Source: Acholeplasmatales bacterium
GTDB lineage: Bacteria > Bacillota_I > Bacilli_A > Acholeplasmatales > Anaeroplasmataceae
Reading direction: 5' to 3'
DNA length: 64,000 nucleotides
Assembly (NCBI GenBank): GCA_017449215.1
Contig: JAFSJY010000038.1
Location: forward strand, 1 to 64,000
Shown here: positions 29,242 through 38,411 of the stretch, in pieces
Layout of the letters: the number at the start of each line of letters is the position of its first letter
Position numbering within the stretch: position 1 is the stretch's first letter
Notes under the pieces: model-generated
Told to the model about the DNA's origin: nothing
The model's database searches: none
Seen by the model: the letters and a program-made list of their open reading frames with translations, nothing else
Program-made: the position numbers and the translations under genes

Positions 29242-31665
29242 ATGAGTGAATTTAATCATAAAAAAATAGAAAAGAAATGGCAAGAATATTGGGAAAAGAA
29301 TAATACATTCTATACAGATGTTTGGGATTTTTCAAAGCCTAAGTTTTACGCGCTTGATATGTTCCCATATCCATCAGGAGTAGGCTTACATGCTGGACAT
29401 CCAGAAGGATATACTGCAACTGATATTGTATCAAGAATGAAGAGAATGCAGGGTTATAATGTATTACACCCAATGGGATATGACTCATTTGGTTTACCTG
29501 CTGAGCAATACGCAATTCAAACAGGTAATCATCCAGAAGGATTTACAAAGAAGAATATCGAAACATTTACACATCAATTAAAGGAATTAGGCTTTGATTA
29601 TGACTGGTCTAAATGTATTTCAACTTCTGATCCTAAGTTCTATAAGTGGACTCAATGGATTTTTAAGAATCTTTATAAGGATGGCTATGCTAAATATATC
29701 GATATGCCAGTTAACTGGTGTGAGGAATTAGGTACAGTATTATCTAATGATGAGGTTATCGATGGTAAGAGTGAGCGTGGTGGATTCCCAGTTGTTAGAA
29801 AGAATATGAAGCAGTGGGTAATTGACCAGCCAGCTTTTGCAGAGGATTTATTAGAGGGCTTAAACGAAATTGATTGGCCAGAATCAACAAAGGAAATGCA
29901 AAGAAATTGGATTGGTAAGTCAACTGGTGTTGAGGTTGATTTCAATATTGTTGATGGTGGTAAGTTCTCTATTTATACAACTTGTATTGAAACTATTTAT
30001 GGTATTACATTCATGGTATTAGCTCCAGAGGGAGAACTTGTTAAGGAATTAATGCCTAGAATTGAAAATAAGGATGAGGTATTAGCTTATATTGATGCTG
30101 CATCTAAGAAGAGTGAGCTTGAAAGAACAGAGTTAAATAAGACTAAGACTGGTTGTCAGTTAAAGGGCTTATATTGTATTAACCCTGTTAATGGTAAGAA
30201 GGTTCCATTATTCATTGGTGATTTCGTATTAGCAGGATACGGAACTGGTGCTGTTATGGCTGTACCATCTCATGACCAAAGAGACTTCGAATATGCTATA
30301 GCTCATAATATTCCTATGATTCAAGTAATCGATGGTGCTGATGTATCTGCACACGCATTTGAGAAGCAGGATTATTTAGGTAAGGGCTGTAAGCTTATGA
30401 ATTCAGAGGAATTCACTGGTCTTACTGTAGAAGAGGCTAAGGAAGCTATTACTTCAAAGCTTGAAAAGATGGGTATTGCTAGAAGAACAGTTAATTATAA
30501 GTTCCGTGAGTGGATTTTCGCTCGTCAAAGATATTGGGGTGAGCCAGTACCTGTTGTTCATACAGAGGATGGTAAGGTATACACATTACCAGATGAAGAA
30601 TTACCACTTGTATTACCAGAATTAGAGGATTATAAGGGTAAGAATGGTAAGGCACCACTTGAAAATGCAGAAGAGTGGAAGCACTATAACAAGAATGGTG
30701 TTAAGGGCTTAAGAGAAACATCAACTATGCCAGGCTCTGCTGGTTCAAGCTGGTATTTCTTAAGATATATTGATCCAAACAACGATAAGGAATTAGCTAA
30801 TAAGGAATTATTAAAGCATTGGATGCCTGTTGATTTATACATTGGTGGTCCAGAGCACGCTGTTGGACATTTAATGTATTCTAGAATTTGGAATAGATAT
30901 TTATATAACAAGGGTATTGCTCCAACTAAGGAGCCATTTAAGAAGCTTGTACATCAAGGTATGATTTTAGGCTCTAATGGTATTAAGATGGGTAAGAGAT
31001 TCCCTGAATATGTTGTTAACCCTTCTGATATCGTAAGAGAATATGGTGCTGATACATTACGTTTATACGAAATGTTTATGGGACCACTTGAGGCATCAAA
31101 GCCTTGGAGCCAAGAGGGTGTTGAGGGTGCTCGTCGTTTTATCGATAGAGTATATCGTTTAGTTGTTGATTATAAGGATAAGTTTACAACTGAATATGAT
31201 AAGTCTATGGAAATGATTTATCATAAGACAGTTAAGAAGGTAACTACTGACTTTGAAGCATTAGCATTCAATACAGCAATTTCTCAATTAATGATTTTCG
31301 TTAATGAGGCATATAAGGCAGAAAAGATTTATATTGGATTTATTGAAGGTCTAGTTAAGCTATTATCTCCAATTTGTCCTCATATCTGTGAAGAATTATG
31401 GGAGTCATTAGGTCATGATAAGACTATTGCTTATGAAGCATGGCCAACTTATGATGAAGCAAAGACAGTTGATAATGTTGTAACTTACGCTGTATCTGTA
31501 AATGGTAAATTTAGAGATAAGCTAGCTTGTGGCTTAGATGTAGCTAAGGATGATGTAATTGCATTAGCTAAGGAATTAGACAAGGTTAAGGCACAAATCG
31601 AAGGAAAAGAAATTGTTAAAGTAATTGTAGTTCCTGGAAAGATTGTAAATATCGTAGTTAAGTAA
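29242..31665 (+). CDS. leuS: Leucyl-tRNA synthetase
   Basis: LeuRS charges tRNA-Leu. The 807-residue length is normal. The HIGH region appears as [15 protein letters not shown] near residue 43, and the editing (CP1) domain occupies about 225-420. Two motifs depart from the usual bacterial form: KMSKS reads KMGKR (near 577), and the threonine-rich editing peptide TTRPDT reads TTCIET (near 248). The later editing motif [15 protein letters not shown] is intact. These changes look like a lineage subtype, not decay, since the frame is complete. A strong site (AGGAGG) precedes the ATG. No T-box is present, unlike tyrS. Confidence 0.95.
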   Translation: MSEFNHKKIEKKWQEYWEKNNTFYTDVWDFSKPKFYALDMFPYPSGVGLHAGHPEGYTATDIVSRMKRMQGYNVLHPMGYDSFGLPAEQYAIQTGNHPEGFTKKNIETFTHQLKELGFDYDWSKCISTSDPKFYKWTQWIFKNLYKDGYAKYIDMPVNWCEELGTVLSNDEVIDGKSERGGFPVVRKNMKQWVIDQPAFAEDLLEGLNEIDWPESTKEMQRNWIGKSTGVEVDFNIVDGGKFSIYTTCIETIYGITFMVLAPEGELVKELMPRIENKDEVLAYIDAASKKSELERTELNKTKTGCQLKGLYCINPVNGKKVPLFIGDFVLAGYGTGAVMAVPSHDQRDFEYAIAHNIPMIQVIDGADVSAHAFEKQDYLGKGCKLMNSEEFTGLTVEEAKEAITSKLEKMGIARRTVNYKFREWIFARQRYWGEPVPVVHTEDGKVYTLPDEELPLVLPELEDYKGKNGKAPLENAEEWKHYNKNGVKGLRETSTMPGSAGSSWYFLRYIDPNNDKELANKELLKHWMPVDLYIGGPEHAVGHLMYSRIWNRYLYNKGIAPTKEPFKKLVHQGMILGSNGIKMGKRFPEYVVNPSDIVREYGADTLRLYEMFMGPLEASKPWSQEGVEGARRFIDRVYRLVVDYKDKFTTEYDKSMEMIYHKTVKKVTTDFEALAFNTAISQLMIFVNEAYKAEKIYIGFIEGLVKLLSPICPHICEELWESLGHDKTIAYEAWPTYDEAKTVDNVVTYAVSVNGKFRDKLACGLDVAKDDVIALAKELDKVKAQIEGKEIVKVIVVPGKIVNIVVK

Positions 31666-31697
31666 AAATTGTAGTATTTAAGAAAGGAAGACTAATA

Positions 31698-32519
31698 ATG
31701 AGTAATGTACTTAAGGTTACAAACCTTTTTGCAAGAGTTCCTGAAAAAGAAATATTAAAGGGATTAGATTTAGAAATGAAAACTGGTGAGGTTCATGCCA
31801 TAATGGGACCTAATGGTACTGGTAAGTCTACACTTTCATCTATAATTATGGGTCAAAGAAGATATGAGGTAACTAATGGTGATATCACATTAGATGGTGT
31901 ATCTTTATTAGATAAGGAAGTAGATGAAAGAGCTAGAATGGGATTATTCCTAGCTTATCAAAATCCAGCTGAGGTACCTGGTGTAACTAATTCAGATTTT
32001 ATCCGTGCTGCTATGAAGGCAACAAGTGGTATTAATCCATCATTATTTAAATTTATTAAGGAATATGATAAGGCTATTTCTGATTTAAAAATGCGTGAGG
32101 ATTTAGGTCAAAGATATTTAAATGATGGTTTTTCTGGTGGAGAAAAGAAGAAAAATGAAATATTACAAATGAAGATGCTTAAGCCTAAATTTGCTATTTT
32201 AGATGAAATAGATTCAGGCTTAGACGTAGATGCTCTTCGTATTGTTGGTGAAAATGTAAGCAATATGATTAATGAGAATCTAGGTGTATTATTAATTACT
32301 CATTACCAAAGATTATTAGATTATATTAAGCCAGATTTTGTTCACGTTATGATTAATGGTAGAATTGTAAAAACTGGTGGAGCTGAATTAATCGAAAAGA
32401 TTGATAAGGAAGGCTATAGTTGGATTGAAGATGAGCTTGGAATTAGTGTTAATCCTGAAGTAGAGCAGAAGACCCATGCTGTTTTAGGAGCATGTGCTCA
32501 TAATCCTAAAAATAATTAA
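31698..32519 (+). CDS. sufC: Fe-S cluster assembly ATPase SufC
   Basis: SufC is the cytosolic ABC-type ATPase of the SufBCD scaffold that builds iron-sulfur clusters. The 273-residue protein has Walker A GPNGTGKST near residue 37, the signature FSGGEKKKNE near 150 and Walker B FAILDEIDSGLD near 172. It is somewhat longer than the usual 245-255 residues; the C terminus ends in a Cys/His-containing tail (GACAHNPKNN). It opens the sufC-D-S-U-B operon, the order common in Firmicutes. AAAGGAAG precedes the start. Confidence 0.96.
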   Translation: MSNVLKVTNLFARVPEKEILKGLDLEMKTGEVHAIMGPNGTGKSTLSSIIMGQRRYEVTNGDITLDGVSLLDKEVDERARMGLFLAYQNPAEVPGVTNSDFIRAAMKATSGINPSLFKFIKEYDKAISDLKMREDLGQRYLNDGFSGGEKKKNEILQMKMLKPKFAILDEIDSGLDVDALRIVGENVSNMINENLGVLLITHYQRLLDYIKPDFVHVMINGRIVKTGGAELIEKIDKEGYSWIEDELGISVNPEVEQKTHAVLGACAHNPKNN

Positions 32520-32521
32520 TA

Positions 32522-33292
32522 ATGGCAGAATTAAAAATTGTTAAAATTTCTGATTTGGGTCAATCAGATATTAATTTGAATAATGATGTCATTTATCTTA
32601 TTGATAATGATGTAAATTTAAATATAAAATCTGGAATTAACGCTAAATTTGTTGATGTATTATCAAATGGTAATGTAAGTATTACTGTTGAAGAAAATGC
32701 ATTTGTTAACTATACAATATTAAGTTCTTCTAATACAAAAAGAAAGTTTAATGTATATGGTAATTTAGAATTAATGGAGATTTCATTAGATAGTACTAAT
32801 GAAAGCTTAGATGTTGATTTATTAGCAGAAAATGCAAGCTTTAATTCTAAGTGCTTATCATTTGCTGGTAATGTAAATTCAGATTTTCATATTTATGTAA
32901 ATCATTTAAAGAAATATACATTCTCTAATGTAGAAAATACTGGTGTGGCATTAAATGGTGGTAAGCTATTATTTGATGTTGTTGGTAAGATTCAAAAGGG
33001 AATGAGTAAATCTAAATGCTCTCAGCTATCTCGTGGAATTGTTATGGATAATGATTCTAAGGTAGATGCTAAGCCTGTATTATTAATTGATGAATTTGAT
33101 TGCTTCGCAAATCATGGAGCTTCAATTGGTAAGGTATCAGATGAGGATTTATTCTATTTAATGAGTAGAGGCTTATCTAAGAATGAAGCATTTATATTAA
33201 TTTTAGATGGAATTATTAGACCATTCATTGATAGTATTGTTATTGAAGAATATAAGAATCAAATCAGTGAAAAGGTTGCTAAATTGATTTAA
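32522..33292 (+). CDS. sufD: Fe-S cluster assembly protein SufD, shortened
   Basis: SufD pairs with SufB in the scaffold complex. This copy has only 256 residues against roughly 400-440 in most bacteria. The C-terminal signature survives (the RGIVMDNDSKVDAKPVLLI region, then [25 protein letters not shown] as in SufB). The middle is a beta-helix-like run of hydrophobic and Asn-rich repeats. The N-terminal helical domain appears to be missing. The start two bases after sufC and the operon setting suggest this is a genuine short form. Confidence 0.85.
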   Translation: MAELKIVKISDLGQSDINLNNDVIYLIDNDVNLNIKSGINAKFVDVLSNGNVSITVEENAFVNYTILSSSNTKRKFNVYGNLELMEISLDSTNESLDVDLLAENASFNSKCLSFAGNVNSDFHIYVNHLKKYTFSNVENTGVALNGGKLLFDVVGKIQKGMSKSKCSQLSRGIVMDNDSKVDAKPVLLIDEFDCFANHGASIGKVSDEDLFYLMSRGLSKNEAFILILDGIIRPFIDSIVIEEYKNQISEKVAKLI

Positions 33293-33303
33293 GGAATGAT
33301 TAG

Positions 33304-34509
33304 ATGGATATTAATAAAATAAGAAATAATTTTCCTGTTTTTAGAGAGAATCCAAATTTAGCTTATTTAGATTCTGCAGCTATGGCTTTAAAGCCAGATG
33401 CTGTAATAGAAGCAGTTGATGATTATTATAATAAATTAGGTGTAAATGTTCATAGAGGTGTTTATCGTTTAAGCTATGAGGCTACTGATAAATATGAAGA
33501 GGCTAGAAATGTTATTGCTAAATTCTTAAATTGTGCCTTTGAAGAGGTTGTATTTACAAGAGGCTCTTCAGCATCTTTAAATTTAGTTGCTTCAAGCTAT
33601 GGCTTAAATTTCTTAAAGCCAGGCGATGAGGTTATTACATCTGAGCTTGAGCATCATTCATCACATATGCCTTGGTTTAATGTATGTGAAAGAACTGGTG
33701 CTAAATTAAAATATGTTGAGCTAGATAAGGATAATAGAATTACAGTTGAAAACTTTAAAAAGGTTTTAACTAAGAATACTAAGGTTGTAGCTTTAACATA
33801 TGTATCTAATGTAATGGGATATATTACTCCTATTAAGGAGATTATAAAGCTAGCTCATGAGGTTGGTGCTATTGTTACAGTAGATGGTGCACAGGCAGTT
33901 CCTCATATGAAGGTTGATGTTAAGGATTTAGATTGTGATTTCTTATCATTTTCTGGTCATAAGCTATGTGGTCCAACAGGTATTGGTGTTTTATATGGTA
34001 AATTAGATTTATTAGAAAAAATGCCTCCTATTGAATTTGGTGGAGACATGGCTGATACTGTATTATTAGATTCTCAAACATATAAGGCAGCCCCTTATAA
34101 ATTTGAAACTGGTACACCTATTATTGCTGGGGCGATTGGCTTAGCAGCTGCTTGTAAATATATTGAATCGATTGGATTTGATAATATCATTAAACAAGAA
34201 AAGATGTTAAGAGCTAAGGCAATAGAGGAATTAAAAAAGATTGATGGCGTAATCATTTATAATGAATCATGTGAAACAGGTGTTATAGCCTTTAATTTAG
34301 ATGGAATTCACCCACATGATGCCGCATCTGTTTTTGATAATAATGATGTATGTATTAGAGCAGGACATCATTGTGCTCAATTAATTACTAAAAAGCTAGG
34401 TACTATTGGTACTATTAGAGCTTCATTCTATTTTTATAATAGAGAAGAGGATATTGAAAAGTTTATTAAAGCTGTTAAGGAAGCAAAGGATTTCTTCGGA
34501 CAGTTTTAA
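33304..34509 (+). CDS. sufS: Cysteine desulfurase SufS
   Basis: SufS is a pyridoxal-phosphate enzyme that takes sulfur from cysteine and hands it to SufU. The 401-residue length is typical. PLP-site features include TRGSSASLN near residue 82, DGAQAVPH near 195 and the Schiff-base Lys in SFSGHKLCGPTG near 221. The persulfide-forming Cys is in IRAGHHCAQ near 360. The gene is within the suf operon, 11 bases behind sufD. Confidence 0.97.
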   Translation: MDINKIRNNFPVFRENPNLAYLDSAAMALKPDAVIEAVDDYYNKLGVNVHRGVYRLSYEATDKYEEARNVIAKFLNCAFEEVVFTRGSSASLNLVASSYGLNFLKPGDEVITSELEHHSSHMPWFNVCERTGAKLKYVELDKDNRITVENFKKVLTKNTKVVALTYVSNVMGYITPIKEIIKLAHEVGAIVTVDGAQAVPHMKVDVKDLDCDFLSFSGHKLCGPTGIGVLYGKLDLLEKMPPIEFGGDMADTVLLDSQTYKAAPYKFETGTPIIAGAIGLAAACKYIESIGFDNIIKQEKMLRAKAIEELKKIDGVIIYNESCETGVIAFNLDGIHPHDAASVFDNNDVCIRAGHHCAQLITKKLGTIGTIRASFYFYNREEDIEKFIKAVKEAKDFFGQF

Positions 34510-34529
34510 TTTTTGGGAGGTATAAAGTC

Positions 34530-34970
34530 ATGGACTTAAATACTTTATATAGAACTGTTATTATGGATAATTATAAGAATCCAAAGAATAAAGGATTAAA
34601 GCAAACTGATGATTATCATTTTGTTCATTTAAATAACCCATCTTGTGGTGATGAAATGAATGTTGAAATCAAAATTGAAGATGGAATCATTAAGGATGTT
34701 AGACAGGATGGACATGGTTGCTCAATTTCTATGTCATCTGCCTCAGTAATGAGTGATGTATTAATCGGTAAGACAGTTGAAGAAGCAAGAAAGATTATTC
34801 TAGATTTTTATGGAATTGTTACAGGTACTGATCCAGAGGATGAGGAAGCATTAGGTGAGGCAATTGCTTATATGGGTGTAAGACAATTCCCTGCTAGAGT
34901 TAAATGTGCTACATTAGCCTGGAAGGCAATTGAACGTGCAATTGATGAGGTGACAGATAATGGCAAATAG
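34530..34970 (+). CDS. sufU: SufU-type zinc-dependent sulfurtransferase
   Basis: SufU accepts persulfide sulfur from SufS and passes it to SufB. The 146-residue protein has the three conserved Cys positions: NPSCGDE near 38-44 (with the nearby Asp), GHGCSIS near 63-69 and RVKCATLAW near 129-137. The Asp after the first Cys fits the zinc-binding SufU form and not classical IscU. GGAGG precedes the start; it overlaps sufB by 11 bases. Confidence 0.96.
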   Translation: MDLNTLYRTVIMDNYKNPKNKGLKQTDDYHFVHLNNPSCGDEMNVEIKIEDGIIKDVRQDGHGCSISMSSASVMSDVLIGKTVEEARKIILDFYGIVTGTDPEDEEALGEAIAYMGVRQFPARVKCATLAWKAIERAIDEVTDNGK

Positions 34971-36369
34971 TAAAAAGGAAGCTAATGAAATAGTTGGTGA
35001 CTATAAGTATGGCTTTAAGACTGATGTTGAAAATGTACTATCATCTGGTAAGGGCTTAAATGAGGACGTTGTTAGATTTATTTCTAAGGCTAAGAATGAG
35101 CCTGATTGGATGCTAGATATTAGACTTAAGGCTTATAAGGCATTCTGTGAAATTGAAAATCCTAAATGGGGTCCAGATTTATCTGGTATTGATTTCCAGG
35201 ATTATACATATTATATTAAATCAAGTAAGAAGGCTGAGGATAGCTGGGATGAGGTTCCTGAGGCAATAAAGGAAACATTTGATAAGCTGGGTATTCCTGA
35301 GGCTGAAAGAAAGTATTTAGCAGGAACATCAACACAGTTTGAATCTGAGGTTGTATATCATAAGAATTTAAAAGAATTAGAGGATCAGGGTGTAATATTC
35401 TGTGATACTGATACAGGATTAAGATTATATCCTGAATTATTTAAGGAATATTTTGCAAAGCTAGTTCCTTATACAGATAATAAGTACGCAGCTTTAAATA
35501 CTGCAGTATGGAGTGGTGGTTCATTTATTTATGTGCCTAAGGGTGTTAAATTAGATAAGCCAGTACAATCATATTTTAGAATCAATAGTGAAAGAATGGG
35601 TCAATTTGAAAGAACATTAATTATTGTTGATGAGGATGCGGATTTACATTATGTAGAAGGATGTACAGCACCTTTATATTCAAAGGATTCATTACATGCC
35701 GCAGTAGTAGAAATCTATGTTAAGAAGAGAGCTCATGCTAGATATTCAACTATCCAAAATTGGTCAAATAACATTGTTAATCTAGTTACTAAGAGAACAT
35801 TAGTAGAGGATTATGGCCATATGGAATGGATTGATGGTAATGTTGGTTCTGGTCTAAATATGAAATATCCAGCATGTATTTTAAAGGGCGATTACGCTAA
35901 GGGTACTACAATTTCTGTAGCCTTCGCAAGTGAGGGTCAATTACAGGATGCTGGTGCTAAGATGATTCATCTTGGAAAGAATACTACATCTACAATTATT
36001 TCTAAATCTATTTGTAGAGGTGGAGGAAAAGTTAATTATCGTGGATTAGTTAAGGTAGGAAAATCAGCAAATGGTGGACGAAGCCATGTAGAATGTGATA
36101 CACTAATATTAGATGATAAATCTACATCTGATACTATTCCACTAAATTCTGGTGAAAATGGAGATATGTACATTGAGCATGAGGCTACAGTATCTAAGGT
36201 CAATGAGGAGCAATTATTCTATCTAATGAGTAGAGGCTTAACAGAGGCAGAGGCTACTGAGATGATTGTCATGGGCTTCATTGAACCATTCTCAAGAGAA
36301 CTACCAATGGAATACGCAGTAGAATTGAATAGATTAATCAAGCTAGAAATGACAGAAAGCGTAGGTTAA
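34960..36369 (+). CDS. sufB: Fe-S cluster assembly protein SufB
   Basis: SufB is the main scaffold subunit on which Suf clusters form. The 469-residue length is normal. Recognisable stretches include [13 protein letters not shown] near residue 185, [10 protein letters not shown] near 231, [14 protein letters not shown] near 320, [10 protein letters not shown]-like sequence near 370 and the closing [13 protein letters not shown] near 426. It starts inside sufU, so the two are coupled. No terminator is obvious between sufB and the next small gene. Confidence 0.97.
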   Translation: MANSKKEANEIVGDYKYGFKTDVENVLSSGKGLNEDVVRFISKAKNEPDWMLDIRLKAYKAFCEIENPKWGPDLSGIDFQDYTYYIKSSKKAEDSWDEVPEAIKETFDKLGIPEAERKYLAGTSTQFESEVVYHKNLKELEDQGVIFCDTDTGLRLYPELFKEYFAKLVPYTDNKYAALNTAVWSGGSFIYVPKGVKLDKPVQSYFRINSERMGQFERTLIIVDEDADLHYVEGCTAPLYSKDSLHAAVVEIYVKKRAHARYSTIQNWSNNIVNLVTKRTLVEDYGHMEWIDGNVGSGLNMKYPACILKGDYAKGTTISVAFASEGQLQDAGAKMIHLGKNTTSTIISKSICRGGGKVNYRGLVKVGKSANGGRSHVECDTLILDDKSTSDTIPLNSGENGDMYIEHEATVSKVNEEQLFYLMSRGLTEAEATEMIVMGFIEPFSRELPMEYAVELNRLIKLEMTESVG

Positions 36370-36373
36370 AATT

Positions 36374-36742
36374 ATGAGATATTTATGGCAAGTTTTATTT
36401 CACATGGCAGTAACAGCTGCTGGAGTTTTAATGATTGTTTTTGGTGCTCAAAATGATAATACAGCTCTTTGGGTTTGGGGTATTGTTGTTATTGTTGCCG
36501 GAAATTTATGCGTTTACGGATTATTATTCATTATTGGTTTATTAATGATTCCTGCTGCGCGTAGACAAGATTCAGAAACTGGTATGAATAAGTATAATAT
36601 CAGCAATAGAGTTAAGTACTGCAAGAAGTGTGGTAAGGAAGTTGAATACTCTGTTATGATTTGTCCTAACTGTGGTAATAAGACATATACTGAGGAAAAG
36701 CCATTAGGTATTGTAGAAGAGAAAAAAGAAGAAAATAACTAA
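36374..36742 (+). CDS. Small membrane protein with C-terminal zinc ribbon
   Basis: This 122-residue protein has two hydrophobic segments (about 8-27 and 33-57). A cytoplasmic zinc ribbon with two CxxC pairs (CKKCG near 83-87 and CPNCG near 98-102) follows, then an acidic Lys/Glu tail. It is four bases behind sufB and ends in a terminator, so it probably belongs to the suf transcript. Zinc-ribbon membrane proteins of this size are common in Firmicutes and mostly uncharacterised. No function can be assigned. Confidence 0.65.
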   Translation: MRYLWQVLFHMAVTAAGVLMIVFGAQNDNTALWVWGIVVIVAGNLCVYGLLFIIGLLMIPAARRQDSETGMNKYNISNRVKYCKKCGKEVEYSVMICPNCGNKTYTEEKPLGIVEEKKEENN

Positions 36743-36767
36743 GATAGACTTAAAGTCTATCTTTTTT
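36741..36767 (+). terminator. Intrinsic terminator of the suf operon
   Basis: AAGATAGACT (36741-36750) pairs with AGTCTATCTT (36754-36763), with T after. The stem starts in the stop codon. Confidence 0.88.
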
Positions 36768-36940
36768 ATAATCTTGATATAGTTTAAAACTATGACAAAT
36801 ATACAATATAAAATATAATTCTATAACATATATTTGTAATATAATAATATAAATATCATACCAAAAAACTAGGATTATGATGTAAAATATAAATAATGAG
36901 AAAGTAAATTATTATATAATTTAAAGCATGGGTGAAGATT
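36768..36940 (+). promoter_or_regulatory. AT-rich leader and promoter region of the metF operon
   Basis: This roughly 170-base region has no gene. It holds a 15-base dyad (ATAGTTT-A-AAACTAT, 36779-36793), a TAAAAT at 36883-36888 and a TATAAT at 36915-36920 just ahead of the metF site. I looked for a cobalamin riboswitch (B12 box) and a SAM riboswitch and saw neither. Confidence 0.4.
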
Positions 36941-37816
36941 ATGAGAATAGATGAGATATTAAAGAATAAAAAGACATTATCATTTGAAACGTTTCCTCCA
37001 AAAAAGGAAGTAGAGGAGGACTTAATTAAAACTAAAAATGTTTTAAATGAATTAGCAAAATTAAATCCAGATTTCATATCAGTTACCTATGGTGCTGGAG
37101 GTTCTAATTCAAAGGGCAATGTTGAATTAGCATCGTATATTCAAAATGTTTTACATATAGAAGCCTTAGCTCACCTAACTGGTGGTCCTTCAACAAAGGA
37201 GGATATTGATAGAATAGCTAATGAATTTAAGAAGAATAATATTGAAAATGTATTAGCCTTAAGAGGAGATAAGCCTTTAGATTTTAATCAAGAATACTGT
37301 AAGGAATTTAAGCACGCAACTGACTTAATGGAATACTTAAACAAATATGATTTCACACTTGCAGGTGCTTGTTATCCAGAGGGTCATATTGAATGTGATT
37401 CATTAAAGAAGGATTTAGAATTCATGAAATTAAAGGAAGAAAAGGGTGCTAAATTCTTTGTTACTCAGATTTTCTTTGATAATGAATATTATTATAGATT
37501 AGTTAGTGAAGCTAGAAATATGGGTATTAAATCACCAATTATTCCTGGTATTATGCCACTAATATCACCTAAATCAATTGCTAGAACTAAATCAATGTGT
37601 GGATCTACAATTCCTCTAAATTATAGAAACATGCTTGAATTCTATCAGGATAAGCCTAAGGCATTTAAGGAGCTAGGCTATAATTATGCAGTATATCAAA
37701 TTATGGATTTACTAGCTAAAGGTGCTCCTGGTATTCATTTATATGTAATGAATAATGTTGATACAGCAAAAGAAATAATTAGGAGACTTGAAAATGTCAT
37801 CAAGGAATATTTCTAA
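36941..37816 (+). CDS. metF: Methylenetetrahydrofolate reductase
   Basis: MetF reduces 5,10-methylene-tetrahydrofolate to 5-methyl-tetrahydrofolate, the methyl donor for MetH. The 291-residue protein has FETFPPKKEVEEDL near residue 16, the folate/FAD loop SVTYGAGGSN near 50, ALRGDKP near 111 and KEEKGAKFFVTQIFFDNEYY near 168. The ATG at 36941 is used; an in-frame GTG at 36932 lies within the ribosome binding site GGTGAAG. It overlaps the next gene by 23 bases, and the run metF, activation domain, metH is tightly coupled. Confidence 0.96.
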   Translation: MRIDEILKNKKTLSFETFPPKKEVEEDLIKTKNVLNELAKLNPDFISVTYGAGGSNSKGNVELASYIQNVLHIEALAHLTGGPSTKEDIDRIANEFKKNNIENVLALRGDKPLDFNQEYCKEFKHATDLMEYLNKYDFTLAGACYPEGHIECDSLKKDLEFMKLKEEKGAKFFVTQIFFDNEYYYRLVSEARNMGIKSPIIPGIMPLISPKSIARTKSMCGSTIPLNYRNMLEFYQDKPKAFKELGYNYAVYQIMDLLAKGAPGIHLYVMNNVDTAKEIIRRLENVIKEYF

Positions 37817-38411
37817 TATTGTTGATTTAGCTTATACATATTTAGGATATTCTAAATTATCTAGAAGTTCTGATATTGATAAATTAATAATGGAATCTAT
37901 TGATGAATTAGATAAGATTGCTCAATTTAATTATATTTATCAGGATTTTGATTATAAGCTAGATTTTATTAAGAATAATCCTATTTATGAATCCTTTTTA
38001 GAGGGCTCAACACATTATTATTTAGTATTAACTACATTAGGTAAAAGAGTAGATGATAGAGTTAAATATTATTCAATTACTGATATGAAGAAGATGGTTG
38101 TGTTTGATGCTGTATGTGGTGCTTATTTAGAGGTATTAGCTGACCAATATGAAAAGGATAATTTTGATGAATTAAGAACATATAGATTCTGTCCTGGCTA
38201 TCAAGGAACTAAGACAGCTGATTTACAGGATATATTTAAAATATTAAAGCCTGAAAGAATAGGAGTTATTATATTAGAATCTAATTTAATGGTTCCTTTA
38301 AAAACAATGTGTGGCTTAATTGGCTTTGGTAAAAAGATGAATAAATCATGTGGTAAATGTGATATTCGTGATAAGTGCGAATTCAGAAAGAGAGGTATGA
38401 CATGCTACTAG
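37794..38411 (+). CDS. Stand-alone MetH activation (SAM-binding) domain protein
   Basis: In E. coli the last domain of MetH binds SAM and reductively methylates inactive cob(II)alamin. Here a separate 205-residue protein carries that role. The SAM-binding pattern appears as YRFCPGYQGT near residue 129, and the LQDIFKILKPERIGV...LMVPLKTM stretch matches activation domains of split systems such as those of Firmicutes and Thermotoga. A C-terminal Cys cluster (CGKCDIRDKC) is typical of the stand-alone type and may hold a metal. It overlaps metF by 23 bases and metH by 10, so production should be matched. Confidence 0.88.
   Translation: MSSRNISNIVDLAYTYLGYSKLSRSSDIDKLIMESIDELDKIAQFNYIYQDFDYKLDFIKNNPIYESFLEGSTHYYLVLTTLGKRVDDRVKYYSITDMKKMVVFDAVCGAYLEVLADQYEKDNFDELRTYRFCPGYQGTKTADLQDIFKILKPERIGVIILESNLMVPLKTMCGLIGFGKKMNKSCGKCDIRDKCEFRKRGMTCY

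Noticed and set aside
29242-31665. leuS as a decaying gene because KMSKS is altered
   Set aside because: The frame is full length, the other motifs are intact, and this appears to be the working housekeeping copy.
36768-36940. Cobalamin or SAM riboswitch ahead of metF
   Set aside because: The leader is almost pure A and T. No B12 box or SAM-riboswitch core can be found.
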